A stretch of DNA of 64,000 nucleotides, taken from Xiphias gladius. Lineage: Eukaryota; Chordata; Actinopteri; Istiophoriformes; Xiphiidae. Numbering within the stretch: the stretch's first letter is position 1; each line of letters starts with the position of its first letter. Position numbers and translations under genes: made by a program. The DNA lies in NCBI RefSeq assembly GCF_016859285.1, contig NC_053419.1, forward strand, positions 11,310,501-11,374,500, in the 5' to 3' direction. The notes below the pieces were generated by a model that was not told where the DNA came from, ran no database searches, and saw only the letters and a list, made by a program, of their open reading frames with translations. Of the stretch, positions 54,401 to 64,000 are shown one piece after another.

Positions 54401-56151
54401 TGGTCATTATCACGATCGCATACTCATTGTAGTTTGTGTGAACCACGTAGGCCTCCACGTCTGCCCCCCAGTCTGCAGGATGGAGAGCACAGGGAGAGTC
54501 ACACTACCTGTAGAGGCGTCACTGGAAAGAGCGCTGCATGGAAGAGAGAGATACGTACTTGCGTTGTGGTAGAAGAACCGTCCTGGTGTGGTGGTTAGCT
54601 CGTAATCCCCAGAGATCTCCTTACATGTTCCATGTCTGCGCACACGCACGCAAACGCACACGCGCGCATACACACACACACGCACACGCACACACACACA
54701 CGTTCGTGTGACAGGTCGCATGTTCACAGTTGTAGGTTCCTTTTACATCATGTATAATGCAGAAAGCATTCGACTGAATCTGACTAATCTGTGCTAAATG
54801 TATCAGATGTATCAGATTTTCTACACTTTATTTTGGATGTTGCACTGCAGTGCTGTTGATGTCATCTTCACAAAGCATTGATAGGATGGGCCTGTGTCTG
54901 TGCATAATCATTTACATAATATGCAGTTACATTTGCTATTTACATAGTTTTTCCCCACGATTTCTGCCAATTTTGCATTTCCCTAAAATATCTTTTAATT
55001 TTTAAGTGCTGCTATTTGCCTATTTTTTATTTAGCAATAATTGCATGCATGTATTGTTTTCTTTTTTACAAATATTTCTTTTTCTTATTTTAATCTGTTA
55101 GCTGAGCAACTATACCTTTCGAAAAGATATATATTTTTCCCCTTGTGTGTTTCTGTGGGTTTGTGTGATACATACACTTCTTACTCACCTGAGTACGGAT
55201 TTTGTCATCTTGAGTTTTCCTTCAGTGGTGCCTCTCTGCAGTACCAGTTTACCAATGGCTGCATCTCCCCTGTGACTTTGGATGTGGGGACATGTACTTG
55301 CCATGGCAACATCATGCCACGTTCCTAGAAACTGTTGGGAAGAGATGTCATAATATACTGTCCAGTTTACTAAAATAACACACTTAAAGCCTATAACTGA
55401 AATAGGCACAGTACTGTTGGTTCAGTATAGCAGACCAAAAACATAAAAAATGTGGTTTAGGCCACTTAAAAAAAAAAAAAAACACGCATTTGCAAAGTGC
55501 TAAAAAAAAATGAAGATGTTAATAAAGCATTTATTTTGCACTGCTGAGACCAGTAATGCATAGGGCTCAGTGCAGCCTTCCCAATGAAAACCGTGTTGAA
55601 TTTTTTGAACTTAATCATTGCTTAATCTCACTTCGCACACACAATTTAACACTTGTTCATTTTCCACTGTGTAACAGAAACTGACGTCTTTGTTCCAAAC
55701 TGCTTTATCGTTCCCAACATTTTTTAGGCATAAACATCCCCGCAGGTTTTATCTTCTACAAGATATGTATTTTGAGGTCATTAATATATGAAGGCTTCCA
55801 CTGCCTGCAGAACTGAGCATTTTATCTCCGACATGTCGAGTAAATGGTATTCAACAAATAACAGAAAGAAAAGGACAGAAAAGAGAACACATAGGAAGAA
55901 CAGAATTGCATTTCTGAGCCTCTGCTTTTAATCTTAACACACTGAATGTATTCATTCAAAACGACAGAAAACTGTACATGAAGGAGGTAAAAAAAAAATA
56001 AAATGCAAGAATGCAGAAGTCAGCGACTCACCCGGGCCAGGTCAAAGTTCTCCTGCGTGGTGTAGAGAGGTTCTGGGAGGAGAGGGAGCCCTTTGATGGT
56101 CCAGGTCCATCCCAGAACCAGAAGGGGAACCAGGATCACTGCTGTCTGCAT
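51469..56151 (-). CDS. ambp: AMBP: alpha-1-microglobulin/bikunin precursor
   Basis: Ten exons were traced by phase: 56032-56151, 55189-55331, 54559-54635, 54356-54472, 53831-53932, 53525-53580, 52587-52671, 52258-52424, 51726-51896 and 51469-51476. All introns are GT-AG. Apart from one missing base in exon 8 they give 348 residues, against 352 in human. Residues 1-19 are a signal peptide. The lipocalin part has GTW (43-45), the thiol Cys54 in STCP, TNYNEYA and LYSR motifs, and the Cys92-Cys189 pair. RVRR (206-209) is the furin-type cleavage site, EEEGSG (219-224) the chondroitin attachment motif, then two Kunitz domains. In the family, liver secretes A1M, a haem- and radical-binding lipocalin, and bikunin, the protease-inhibitor light chain of inter-alpha-inhibitor. 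Exon 8 is frameshifted here (see its entry), so this copy may be broken or mis-sequenced. Confidence 0.93.
51726..51896 (-). CDS. ambp: ambp exon 9: second Kunitz domain
   Basis: The exon encodes a complete Kunitz pattern with six Cys (C-x8-C at [10 protein letters not shown], then LC, FC, EC, YC) and the family end [13 protein letters not shown]. Two features differ from mammalian bikunin. The residue after the second Cys (P1 of the inhibitory loop) is Thr rather than Arg, and the usual Gly-Gly before the fourth Cys is Asp-Phe. The fold is probably kept but trypsin inhibition by this domain looks unlikely. The last codons and TAG are on exon 10 (51469-51476). Confidence 0.85.
52258..52424 (-). 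CDS. ambp: ambp exon 8: first Kunitz domain with 1-base frameshift
   Basis: The exon opens in frame with [14 protein letters not shown] and closes in another frame with [22 protein letters not shown] and ECLQRC, so all six Kunitz Cys are present but split between frames. The switch falls at a run of four A on the minus strand (52374-52377). One base fewer than expected separates the two halves, and both splice sites keep the phase expected of an intact exon. Read literally, translation stops at TGA 52348-52350 after about 258 residues. P1 of this domain is Phe. A homopolymer sequencing error is the simplest explanation; a real deletion is the alternative. Confidence 0.85.
52587..52671 (-). 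CDS. ambp: ambp exon 7: furin site and glycosaminoglycan linker
   Basis: The 85-base exon begins RVRRN, a furin-type site that separates A1M from bikunin, and continues to [11 protein letters not shown]. In human bikunin the equivalent EEEGSG serine carries the chondroitin sulfate that links the heavy chains of inter-alpha-inhibitor. Conservation here argues that the bikunin half was under selection until recently. Confidence 0.88.
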
Positions 56152-56315
56152 CCTATAAGCCTGTCTGCCCACTTGTCTCTGAGAGGACTGAAGTCTGACA
56201 CACCGAATCCCAGGAAAGGGCTAACCCCCTTTCAACTCTTCCGAGGGGGACAGGGCACTGACCTGTTAAATGTGTGCTGTGGCCCCTGCACGTACACTCC
56301 CACAGCCAAGTAAAA

Positions 56316-56344
56316 AAACAAACAAATAAAAGAGCAAAGTACTG
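56316..56344 (-). promoter_or_regulatory. ambp: Candidate FOXA and HNF4-like motifs in ambp promoter
   Basis: About 165-195 bases upstream of the ambp ATG, the minus strand has TGTTTGTTT (56316-56324, FOXA-type) beside CAGTACTTTGC (56334-56344), a partial HNF4-like element. Mammalian AMBP is driven in liver by HNF1, HNF3 and HNF4 sites. The match is by motif only. Confidence 0.3.
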
Positions 56345-56653
56345 CTTGTCTGTCTCTGTCTCTTTGGGCTCTGACTTGCCTGGACAGCCTGGCCAATTAA
56401 ACATTGGACTTCACAGGTTTGGCAACATCAATAAATCCATACATGTCTTTATCTGAGAGACAAATGAGTAACAACTCATTTCATCCTGTATTATGCATGC
56501 GCCATATACATGGGAAGTTTGCATTGCAAGTGTCTTCTGCTGGATAGGACTTCCTTTTTTTTTTTTTTTTTAAAGTTATCTTGTCAAATTCTACAGGTAG
56601 GCCATCTAGAGCAGGGCCCATATCCCGGCACAACGCCCGGTCTACGTTTTTGA

Positions 56654-56672
56654 ACTACGACTCCCGTAATGC
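56654..56672 (+). promoter_or_regulatory. ZNF143-type promoter motif
   Basis: ACTACGACTCCCGTAATGC closely matches the long ZNF143/Staf motif (ACTACAATTCCCAGAATGC), which is found close to the start sites of many housekeeping genes. It lies in a CpG-richer patch about 180 bases before a start codon at 56852, and about 500 bases from the start of ambp in the opposite direction. Confidence 0.6.
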
Positions 56673-56776
56673 CTCGGGGCATGTGAACAAACGGTGTAAA
56701 GATGCCACGGAGCCAACGACTTAGCCGGTAGCCAAACACTGGCTCTACGGGTCTTAAAGCACCTTCAGTTTCCTCC

Positions 56777-56877
56777 ATGAGCTGTGTGTCGCAGCCGCCG
56801 CAGCCGACTGTGACTTGTCCTCAGCTGTGCTTACTGCACCTACCTCCCACCATGTCAACCAGTTCAACAGAAAACCA
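56777..56877 (+). CDS. Candidate first coding exon of an unidentified gene
   Basis: Two in-frame start codons (56777 and 56852) precede a donor A|GTAAGC at 56878. The second has an excellent context (CCCACCATGT) and gives MSTSSTENQ up to the splice site. Together with the ZNF143-type motif and local CpG enrichment this looks like the start of a constitutively expressed gene. I do not recognise the peptide, and no convincing second exon was found before gene B. Its remainder might lie beyond the window with genes B and C inside an intron, or it may be a decayed or noncoding first exon. Confidence 0.35.
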
Positions 56878-57712
56878 GTAAGCATTTTAAATGACATTGT
56901 ATATTTATCACGAATATCCCTGTGTTTTCTTCTGCAACCTCACCTATTGCTTTTCATCCAAAGAGCATATTATCCAGAATAAGCCAGTTGAGCCAGTGGA
57001 TCTAAATAATAAATACTGCCCACAACTATTTATTTTTTAGTATTCTACTTTATTATCTGTATTTAGAAAGTAATCAGTAACATACAACATAACATTATGT
57101 CAGCATAAAAAGCAGAAAATGTTAGGCCGGCATTCAGCAGATAGATCGGAGACTTTGAGTGAGGATGAAATAGAAATTCCTACAGGTCACTGAGAAGCAA
57201 TAAATCAATAATTATGAAAAGATACTTTAATGGTGTGACAGGACCTCAGGACTTTATATTTTCCATTTCTTTCTAACTTTGTTTGTCTTTAACGTATGTC
57301 AAATGTTTGAAAATGATCTGAGGTTCAGTCAAACGTATCCCAATAGTATTTTCATACTTTGCATCATAAGGTATACAGTATGGGCTTCAGTATATACTCG
57401 GCCTACATTACAGATTCATTTGGACTTACCAAGTATTTCATATATATGAAAATGCAATACCACGATTAAATATTGCTACATTAACATGTTCATGTACCGA
57501 CAGGAAATCAGTACTAACAAAACAGCTGTTTTATCCATTGAAGATTATATTTTTCACAATCAGTTTATGCATGTGACAACATGAATGTCTCATGAGTGTT
57601 TGTGTGATGATCCTCCTCTTCAGTTTGTCCATGTGATGATCTCTCGACTTGTAACAGAGAAAAAAACATTGATTAATATGCTAAAAATGGACAGAAATAC
57701 TATGTGTATTTT
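56878..57712. other. Spacer between the candidate exon and gene B
   Basis: AT-rich sequence with no recognised exon. I looked on the minus strand for remnants of Kunitz exons belonging to gene B and saw none. Confidence 0.45.
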
Positions 57713-57713
57713 T

Positions 57714-57719
57714 TTTATT
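57714..57719 (-). promoter_or_regulatory. Candidate poly(A) signal of gene B
   Basis: AATAAA on the minus strand, about 440 bases after the stop codon of gene B. Part of the implied 3' UTR is a fish-type retroposon fragment on the other strand. Confidence 0.35.
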
Positions 57720-57774
57720 ATTCATCTAGGATTTGTATGCACACAAAGAGGATCTGAATTAAACAGCGTGGTGA

Positions 57775-57965
57775 AAATGCCAGTCATAGTTTATGAAATG
57801 CCAATGGTGGGTTGCCCTGAGGGCCTAAGAGGTGCCGACCATGAACGGCAACGACAGTGATTTGCACCTGGCCGAGGACCTTTGTTGCAGGTCATTCTCA
57901 CCTCTCTCTCCTGATTTCCTGTCATTTCTCGCTCTAATAAAAGCATTAAAATGCCAAAATAAATG
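57775..57965 (+). repeat. SINE-like fish repeat
   Basis: The segment with GGACCTTTGTTGCAGGTCATTC, CCTCTCTCTCCTGATTTCC and a tail rich in AATAAAAGCATTAAAATGCC resembles the 3' part of a retroposon I recall as abundant in teleosts. Its start is uncertain. It sits downstream of gene B, where the lost Kunitz exons would have been. Confidence 0.45.
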
Positions 57966-58157
57966 AATAAAATGGCAGTGACATTGGATACATGGGTACA
58001 AAAAATACCCTATAGTATTTTACAGTACAGTATGAATTTACAGTTGTACACCACTGCTCCCATGGGCTACCATGTGTGATCTGTGGGAGCCTGAGGCGAT
58101 GTATTATGAGTGGAGATTATTCTTTAAACCAAAGAAAGCTTGTATAAACACTAGAGT

Positions 58158-58265
58158 TTATGTAATTTCTTCAGATAATGAGTCATTTGTCCGCTTACAT
58201 GGTCCAATATTACCAGAGTCCACGTGTGGCACCACATTTCTCCTCGACCTCTCGGGAACAGAAAT
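58158..58265 (-). CDS. Gene B last exon: processing site plus new 26-residue tail
   Basis: The exon matches ambp exon 7 by position, phase and the SRRN-VVP start, then diverges. ISVPERSRRN carries a dibasic furin-type RSRR. The 26 residues after it are polar, with one Cys in GNIGPCKR, a DSG that could be what is left of the ambp EGSG motif, and the end SEEIT. The acceptor is ATCATTCAG. Processing at RSRR would leave A1M-like protein plus a small peptide unlike anything I know. Confidence 0.8.
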   Translation of the reverse strand: MSVPERSRRNVVPHVDSGNIGPCKRTNDSLSEEIT

Positions 58266-60115
58266 CTGAATGATAGTTATGCAAGACGCCCACAGCTGGT
58301 GAAGGATCCTTCTTATTACAGACACAGATATGTGGTTGCAGTATGCAATTGTCATTTCAGTTACGTACCTGAGTCTGAGTACTGGGCTCTGTCGCTTGAT
58401 CACCTGGAACACACTCACCTGGGAAGATGGTAAGGGGGTTTCTGTTTAGAAAATCTAGTCCCTGTTTCAAACATAATAGTATTTTCACTCTTACTGTGAA
58501 TGCAGCCTCACTTGCCACCACAATGGAATGTGGCTGTTGCCTTTGCATTAAGTTTCACCTTTGCTTTTCCTGCTATGACGAGTCAAAATCTCTTCTGTGA
58601 GAAAAACGCGTGGGCACGCAACAAACGCACCTTTGTTCTGATTCATGATGATAGCGCCATCACTCGTTCCATGTTGCCTCACCAATGTTTTGAAGTTGTC
58701 CAGCACATCGGGACTCACGTCCACGGATCGACCTGAACAAGGCAGAATTTCTGTCACACACACTGTCGAACATATCAGATGAAAAACAACACATTCATAG
58801 AAAAGAGGTAAAACAAATTGTCATTTTGATAGATTCAGGGAACGGTCACTCACTATAAAGCTTGACTATGGTGGTTTTATTTCCTGATGGTTTTTCTGTG
58901 CTCAGCAGGAGCATCATTGCATACTCCTCATAGTTGGTATGAACGACGTAGGAATCAACATCTGCTCCAAACCCTGCAGGAAGGAACGTGTTCGCAATAT
59001 GTTGCATGACAGATCTGTGAGCACCAGTTGGTGGCAGATGTACCAAGCCTGCTGCATTTTAGTTTGACATTAGTAAAACCTTGTTAATGTGGTGTGAAAT
59101 GTATGGACAGAATTTACAATTTGATAAAAAAAAGGATGTGGATATGAAAGAAGCTGAGACACATACTGGCAACATGGTAGAAGAATTGTCCTGGCGTGTT
59201 GGTCAAATTATAATTTGTTGACGTCCGCTTACATGAGCCATTCCTACATTCACACACACAAGCACACATAGGTTACACTGAGTTTAACCTACTGTGTGTG
59301 TGTGCTGGCATGGATGCGAGTCTGACCTGAAAGTACTGGCTGTCAGTGTGAAGTTGCTCTGAGAAGCGACATGTTGCAGCTCCAGTGCAACAATGACGGG
59401 GTTTCCCCTCTTGCGCTGCATGTAGTGAGGACAGGTGGAAACCACTGCCACCTCATACCACTGCCCCATGAACTGCAAGGAATGCGAAAATATTCACTGT
59501 ACATTAGAAGTGAATATCCAAAGCATTAGCACGTGGAAGGGCATTCAGCCATAACAGCAATCTGTGAAGGACAGTGCTGTTGTTTATAGGTTATACTTGT
59601 GCTTTTATACTCATCTGGTACAAAATCTGATACGTTCACAAAACTTTTACATTTATGAGTGATAATTTCCATTTCCAGTTGAACTGAGTTTGAAGGACAC
59701 AAAAGGGTCGGGGGACTTTGCTAACATCATGTGATGGCAAGGAATTCCCCAAAAGGAAAAATGATTAGATACCATCATTTTGACTAGTTTAATAACCATA
59801 TTTTGACAGATTAAAAAAAAAACAGACAAAGAAAGAAAAGTGGCAGGTAGCAAGTTAGGAAAGAATTACAAAAATGACAATTTAGTAAAATAAGTCAGCA
59901 CATGACTAAAAGATGGAAGAAGGAAAATTTGAAGAAGAGAGTTTTTTGTCACACAAAGAAAACGAAATAATAAAAGTTTCATGTGAGCCACTCACCCGGC
60001 CCAGGTCAAAATTCTCCTGTGTGAGGCTAAGAGTTTCTGGGAGCGCTTGGACCCCCTGGAGGGTCCAGGCTGACCCTAGGAACAGCAGAGAAACCAGGCT
60101 CACTACTCTCTGCAT
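58158..60115 (-). CDS. A1M-like lipocalin, ambp paralogue lacking bikunin (gene B)
   Basis: Seven exons: 59996-60115, 59327-59472, 59167-59243, 58854-58973, 58631-58732, 58369-58418 and 58158-58265, all GT-AG with closing phases, give 240 residues. Exons 1, 3 and 5 have exactly the sizes of ambp (120, 77, 102), and the leader before the ATG (GACAGGCT-A-AGGATGCAG) is shared, so this is a tandem duplicate. Residues 1-19 or so form a signal peptide; GQW (43-45), STCP with Cys54, TNYEEYA, LYSR, and Cys93 with the Cys of GECVPGDQ define the lipocalin. The last exon keeps RSRR (211-214) then a short tail and stop; no Kunitz domain follows. It is probably a secreted A1M-type carrier or antioxidant. 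Whether the tail is released is unknown. Confidence 0.88.
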
Positions 60116-60806
60116 CCTGTGAGCCTGTCTGTCCTCCTGAGGCTCTGTCCCTTACCAACCAGTCCCTCCTTCACTGCTGCTACACTGGGTCAAACCGACA
60201 TAGTGTGAATGTCAATTTGGTAAATTCTCTCCCAATGCACTACAAGAAAAAAAAAAAAAAAAAAAAAATCACAAAACTAAATACAAAGCTCTGATCATAT
60301 AATTATCTGCCTTTGTGTGTGTTGCTGTGTGCACAAAAACGTATCCATGTCATTATGTTTGTTCATCCAACTAATCAGCAATGAATCACTGGACTTCAGA
60401 ATTTGTAAACAAACAGCCAGTCAATACATGGACGAAATGAACAGCTGATAATGAGTAGGGAAAAGGTTGCACTGCTGTCCTCCACCGTGATGATATTTCC
60501 ACAGTAAAGCGTCTGAAGTAAAAAATTTCTGTTGGAAAAGTTTCTTCTCTGACAGGGTGGGGAGTGATTAAAAAAAGATTTTCAGTTGGATTAATGTGTG
60601 GTCTTATAGCCTGTACAATATCTGGTCACACAGCCAGGTACAGCATTAGCTACTACTGTGTAGTGTGACATAAAGCTATGACATCTTGTTCACAGCATAA
60701 AAATTATATTTGTGTAGTCAAATCTGCCCCCTGGTGTTCATATCAGAGTAAGGGTCTTATTTACACAAGACACAACTCAGCACTTCCTTATACTTATTTT
60801 TATATA

Positions 60807-60808
<2 letters not shown>

Positions 60809-60870
<62 letters not shown>

Positions 60871-60957
60871 CATACATATATAATATATAATATATAATAT
60901 ATATATATATGTGTGTATATGTTAATATACACACACACAAACACACACAAACAGACA

Positions 60958-61004
<47 letters not shown>
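60809..61004. repeat. Compound (TC)n(TA)n(AC)n microsatellite
   Basis: A TC run (60810-60847), then TA-rich sequence to about 60911 and AC repeats to 61004. The TA part is strongly self-complementary. It borders the first copy of the tandem duplication. Confidence 0.9.
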
Positions 61005-61006
<2 letters not shown>

Positions 61007-61023
61007 ACATTCATACCAGCATC

Positions 61024-61317
61024 CAGTCTGGAGGTACTTAAGTAGCAATATGTAAGAAATACTCTGTTACAAGTAAAAGTCATGCATTAAACCTTTTTTT
61101 TTTACTTAAGTAAAAGTACTAAAGTATTAGGATAAAAATATACTTAAAGGTCCAAAAGTAGAAGTACTCATTATGCAGAAAGGTCTCATTTCAGGTTTGT
61201 ATCTATTATGTTAGTGAACATAATTACTGATGCATTAATGTCTACATCTCTTTAATGCTGAAAATTTGACTTAAGTACAGTACTTGAGTAAATGTACCAA
61301 ATTACTTTCCACCACTG
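61024..61317. mobile_element. hAT-like nonautonomous element fragment (copy 1)
   Basis: The block from CTGGAGGTACTTAAGTAGC to TTACTTTCCACCACTG resembles a very common fish DNA transposon with ends CAGTGGTGGAAAGTAA and internal AAGTAAAAGTACT strings. The right terminal inverted repeat is intact, the left end degraded. The second copy lies at 61640-61933 inside the tandem duplication. Confidence 0.55.
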
Positions 61318-61547
61318 GCAGGTGATTAACATTCAGAAAACTCAGAATAACTTCAGTTAACGTGTCTGGTCATAAAAAAAAGATTTATATAAAAATACTT
61401 GAGGCAAAAACCAGCATTGAAAATTTTTTTTTTTTGTAAAGTCTTTGGTGATTAAGTAAAACAAACAAACAAAAAACAGCCTAATCACATGCTAATATGC
61501 TTGTTATAGTTCAATAAAGCCTAAGATTTAAATACTTAGAGAACAGG

Positions 61548-61622
<75 letters not shown>

Positions 61623-61639
61623 ACATTCATACCAGCATC

Positions 61640-61933
61640 CAGTCTGGAGGTACTTAAGTAGCAATATGTAAGAAATACTCTGTTACAAGTAAAAGTCATG
61701 CATTAAACCTTTTTTTTTTACTTAAGTAAAAGTACTAAAGTATTAGGATAAAAATATACTTAAAGGTCCAAAAGTAGAAGTACTCATTATGCAGAAAGGG
61801 CTCATTTCAGGTTTGTATCTATTATGTTAGTGAACATAATTACTGATGCATTAATGTCTACATCTCTTTAATGCTGAAAATTTGACTTAAGTACAGTACT
61901 TGAGTAAATGTACCAAATTACTTTCCACCACTG
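61640..61933. mobile_element. hAT-like nonautonomous element fragment (copy 2)
   Basis: This is the duplicate of the fragment at 61024-61317, sharing the same end and differing by one base. It arose through the local tandem duplication and not by a second insertion. Confidence 0.55.
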
Positions 61934-62163
61934 GCAGGTGATTAACATTCAGAAAACTCAGAATAACTTCAGTTAACGTGTCTGGTCATAAAAAAAAGAT
62001 TTATATAAAAATACTTGAGGCAAAAACCAGCATTGAAAATTTTTTTTTTTTGTAAAGTCTTTGGTGATTAAGTAAAACAAACAAACAAAAAACAGCCTAA
62101 TCACATGCTAATATGCTTGTTATAGTTCAATAAAGCCTAAGATTTAAATACTTAGAGAACAGG

Positions 62164-62274
<111 letters not shown>

Positions 62275-62290
62275 CCTGGAGGTTATTTTG

Positions 62291-62296
62291 TTTATT
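62291..62296 (-). promoter_or_regulatory. Poly(A) signal of gene C
   Basis: AATAAA on the minus strand, about 360 bases after the stop codon of gene C and just before the AC array. Confidence 0.45.
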
Positions 62297-62653
62297 TAAC
62301 AAGGTCAACACAGCAGAACAATAGAAATTAATTAAAACATTACATAAAAGAGGAGGATTTATAAATTTCATCAGCAGTATTTGCTCTCTATCATGTTTGT
62401 AGCCAGAATGATGATATTTGCTTTGCTGAGAGAAAGTTCTTTGCAGTACTTCATGGTAAATGCAGAGGACAAAGTGGACTGGAAAAACAGAGCTGGAGCG
62501 GCACATCAGATTACACCGCAACCCAGAGCTCAGCTACATCTGGGAACCTGGAGGGAGTAACAGAGACTAATTTACACTGAAGACTTGTCACACATCGCTG
62601 AATCTGCAGTTGACTACCGTTGTTTTCACATGTTCCAAAACAAATAGACGCAC

Positions 62654-62685
62654 CTAACGTCCGGATCCGGATGGAGGGCAGTTTT
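62654..62685 (-). CDS. Gene C last coding exon, stop codon at the splice donor
   Basis: The 32-base exon gives ENCPPSGSGR and TAG, and the TAG is directly followed by GTGCGT, a plausible donor. The phase equals that of exon 6 in genes A and B. A noncoding last exon probably starts after an acceptor such as TTCCCAG near 62540, as in the mammalian PTGDS gene as I recall it. Confidence 0.65.
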
Positions 62686-64000
62686 CTGTTGGCAAGAACA
62701 TATAGACAAGAATTACAAAACTTCACGGTCATTTCTTTCTCCCCATTATCTGGGTGAACATGTGTATATACTGTCTACGCGTGTGTTAGCCCTACTTTAC
62801 CTGCTGGAGGTGGAGTCAGAATAGACTCTCTGGGGAAACCCTGGGACAAGGCAATGGCTTTAAATTTATTAATTACATCATTCCTGATTCTTTGAGAGCG
62901 GCCTGCAAATAAGTCCAGAGACAAATGTAGACAGTGATGAAAAGTACTGACTCTGCAGTGAAGCTAAAATATGCAGGTGTCATGTAAAAATGTGTGTGTT
63001 TGTGTGTCTCACCGTAAAGTGCCAGCTGTGTGTACTCCCTGTTGAAAACCTTGTGTTTGAGAACCACGGCGTATTCAGTGTAGTTTGTGTCCACCACTGT
63101 GATGTCCTTCACCATGTTATGACCTGACAGAAAACACGACACAGAGGAGACGGACAAAGACTTCTTGGTTTTCAGTATCGAATATGAGCTTATCCAGAGA
63201 AAAATGAGAATGAATAGAAAACCATGTACGTGACATTGCGATGGACTTTGTAGAGCAATTAGTAAATTCTGTTGATCATAAGAACCTAAAATTTACGTGA
63301 TTTGACTTTTGTGAATTTAAGATGAAATTGTTTGGCAGAAATAAAAAGATATTTAAAAAAAATAGAGGGTCTATATTGGATAAAATTGGATGCACTAAAC
63401 CAAAGGCAATGATATGAAACATATGATGTATATGAATGAAAATGAAAAAATCCAAAAATGTGCACGTATTTGCAATATATTACAATTTTACAGAAAAATA
63501 CACTTATTGACAGTGTCAATAGCTGTTTACAATGTTAGATATAACACAAATACAAACTATATACTAATTATAATACTTTTTTTAAAAAAAAGGAAAATCT
63601 CAATGTGCTACAGTTTTTTAAAAAGCAGACTTTAAGTCAAAAAAAAAAAAAAAAGCTATAAACGAAATTAAAATCCGTACAAGTGCATCACAAAAAATCT
63701 AACAAATGAGTGCCAGTCGAATATTGACATTGTCATGGGAAAAGTAGAGTCACAAAGCTTATTAAATATCATTTCTCTTCTCTTTTTCTCAGGGTCAAAC
63801 CAGGAAATTGTTTATCACTTAAACAGGTGATCAGGAGTGAGCAGAGACTTACGTGTGCTGAAGTAGGTGAATTGTCCCGGCACGCTTGTCTTCTCATACT
63901 GGTACAGCTTACTTTGACAGCCCATAGGTCTGAAGCATACAGAGGAAACACAATGTGTCTTTACCTTCTCCAAACCTGCCCATTCATCTGTCTCTTTCCT
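62654..64000 (-). CDS. PTGDS-like lipocalin, 3' part (gene C, cut by window end)
   Basis: Four exons are in the window: 63853-63929, 63013-63123, 62801-62902 and 62654-62685. The first and third have the sizes of exons 3 and 5 of genes A and B (77 and 102). They encode the second half of a lipocalin: MGCQSKLYQYEKT with the first disulfide Cys, DTNYTEYAVV, LYGR, a helix with NKFKAIALSQGFPRESIL, and ENCPPSGSGR then TAG. The short end with a single Cys resembles lipocalin-type prostaglandin D synthase (GFTEDTIVFLPQTDKC in mammals) more than A1M. The catalytic Cys of that enzyme would be in exon 2, outside the window, so activity cannot be judged. No furin site or Kunitz region follows. Other small secreted lipocalins remain possible. 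Confidence 0.75.

Noticed and set aside
56584..56778. 64-codon open frame on the minus strand opposite the ZNF143-type motif
   Set aside because: No splice partner and no homology; it is the antisense of the candidate promoter.
56878..58157. Search for leftover Kunitz exons of gene B
   Set aside because: No Cys pattern, YGGC or EYC-type motif was found on the minus strand.

Overview
The window is vertebrate nuclear DNA, almost certainly from a ray-finned (teleost) fish. Genes are sparse and split by GT-AG introns. Long AC/GT microsatellites are everywhere, and several AT-rich interspersed repeats resemble elements common in fish genomes. Nothing prokaryotic, viral or organellar was recognised. 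Gene calls come from hand-spliced exons whose reading phases close exactly, and from protein families known to me; no database search was possible.

Layout. Bases 1-21972 read as one long intron of exd3 (plus strand), whose last two coding exons follow at 21973-22039 and 22277-22665. They encode the zinc-ribbon end of the Mut7-C RNase domain. About 8 kb of spacer leads to nrarp (plus strand, coding 31004-31342), a 112-residue, two-ankyrin-repeat Notch feedback regulator. It has a CpG-rich promoter, a likely 5' UTR intron and a long T-rich 3' UTR ending near 34.46 kb. From memory, exd3 and nrarp are also neighbours in the same orientation on human 9q34.3, which supports both calls. The stretch 34.5-51.3 kb shows no gene, only microsatellites and transposon relics.

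From 51.3 kb to the right edge lies a tandem, minus-strand lipocalin cluster. Gene A (51469-56151) is ambp: an alpha-1-microglobulin lipocalin, an RVRR cleavage site, a glycosaminoglycan-type EEEGSG motif and two Kunitz domains. The first Kunitz exon carries a one-base frameshift in this assembly. Gene B (58158-60115) has the same exon plan for the lipocalin part, keeps an RSRR processing site, but has no Kunitz domains and ends in a new 26-residue tail. Gene C (62654 to beyond 64000) is a shorter lipocalin, most like prostaglandin-D2-synthase-type lipocalins, and is cut off by the window end. Between A and B a ZNF143-type promoter motif and a good start codon with a splice donor suggest the first exon of an unidentified plus-strand gene.

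How they relate: A and B share exon sizes and 5' leader sequence, so they are duplicates in which the A1M and bikunin halves are being separated. If the frameshift in A is real, both copies in this window would have lost functional bikunin. exd3 and nrarp have no evident functional link to the lipocalins. A 616-bp tandem duplication bounded by AC repeats, containing a hAT-like fragment, separates B from C.
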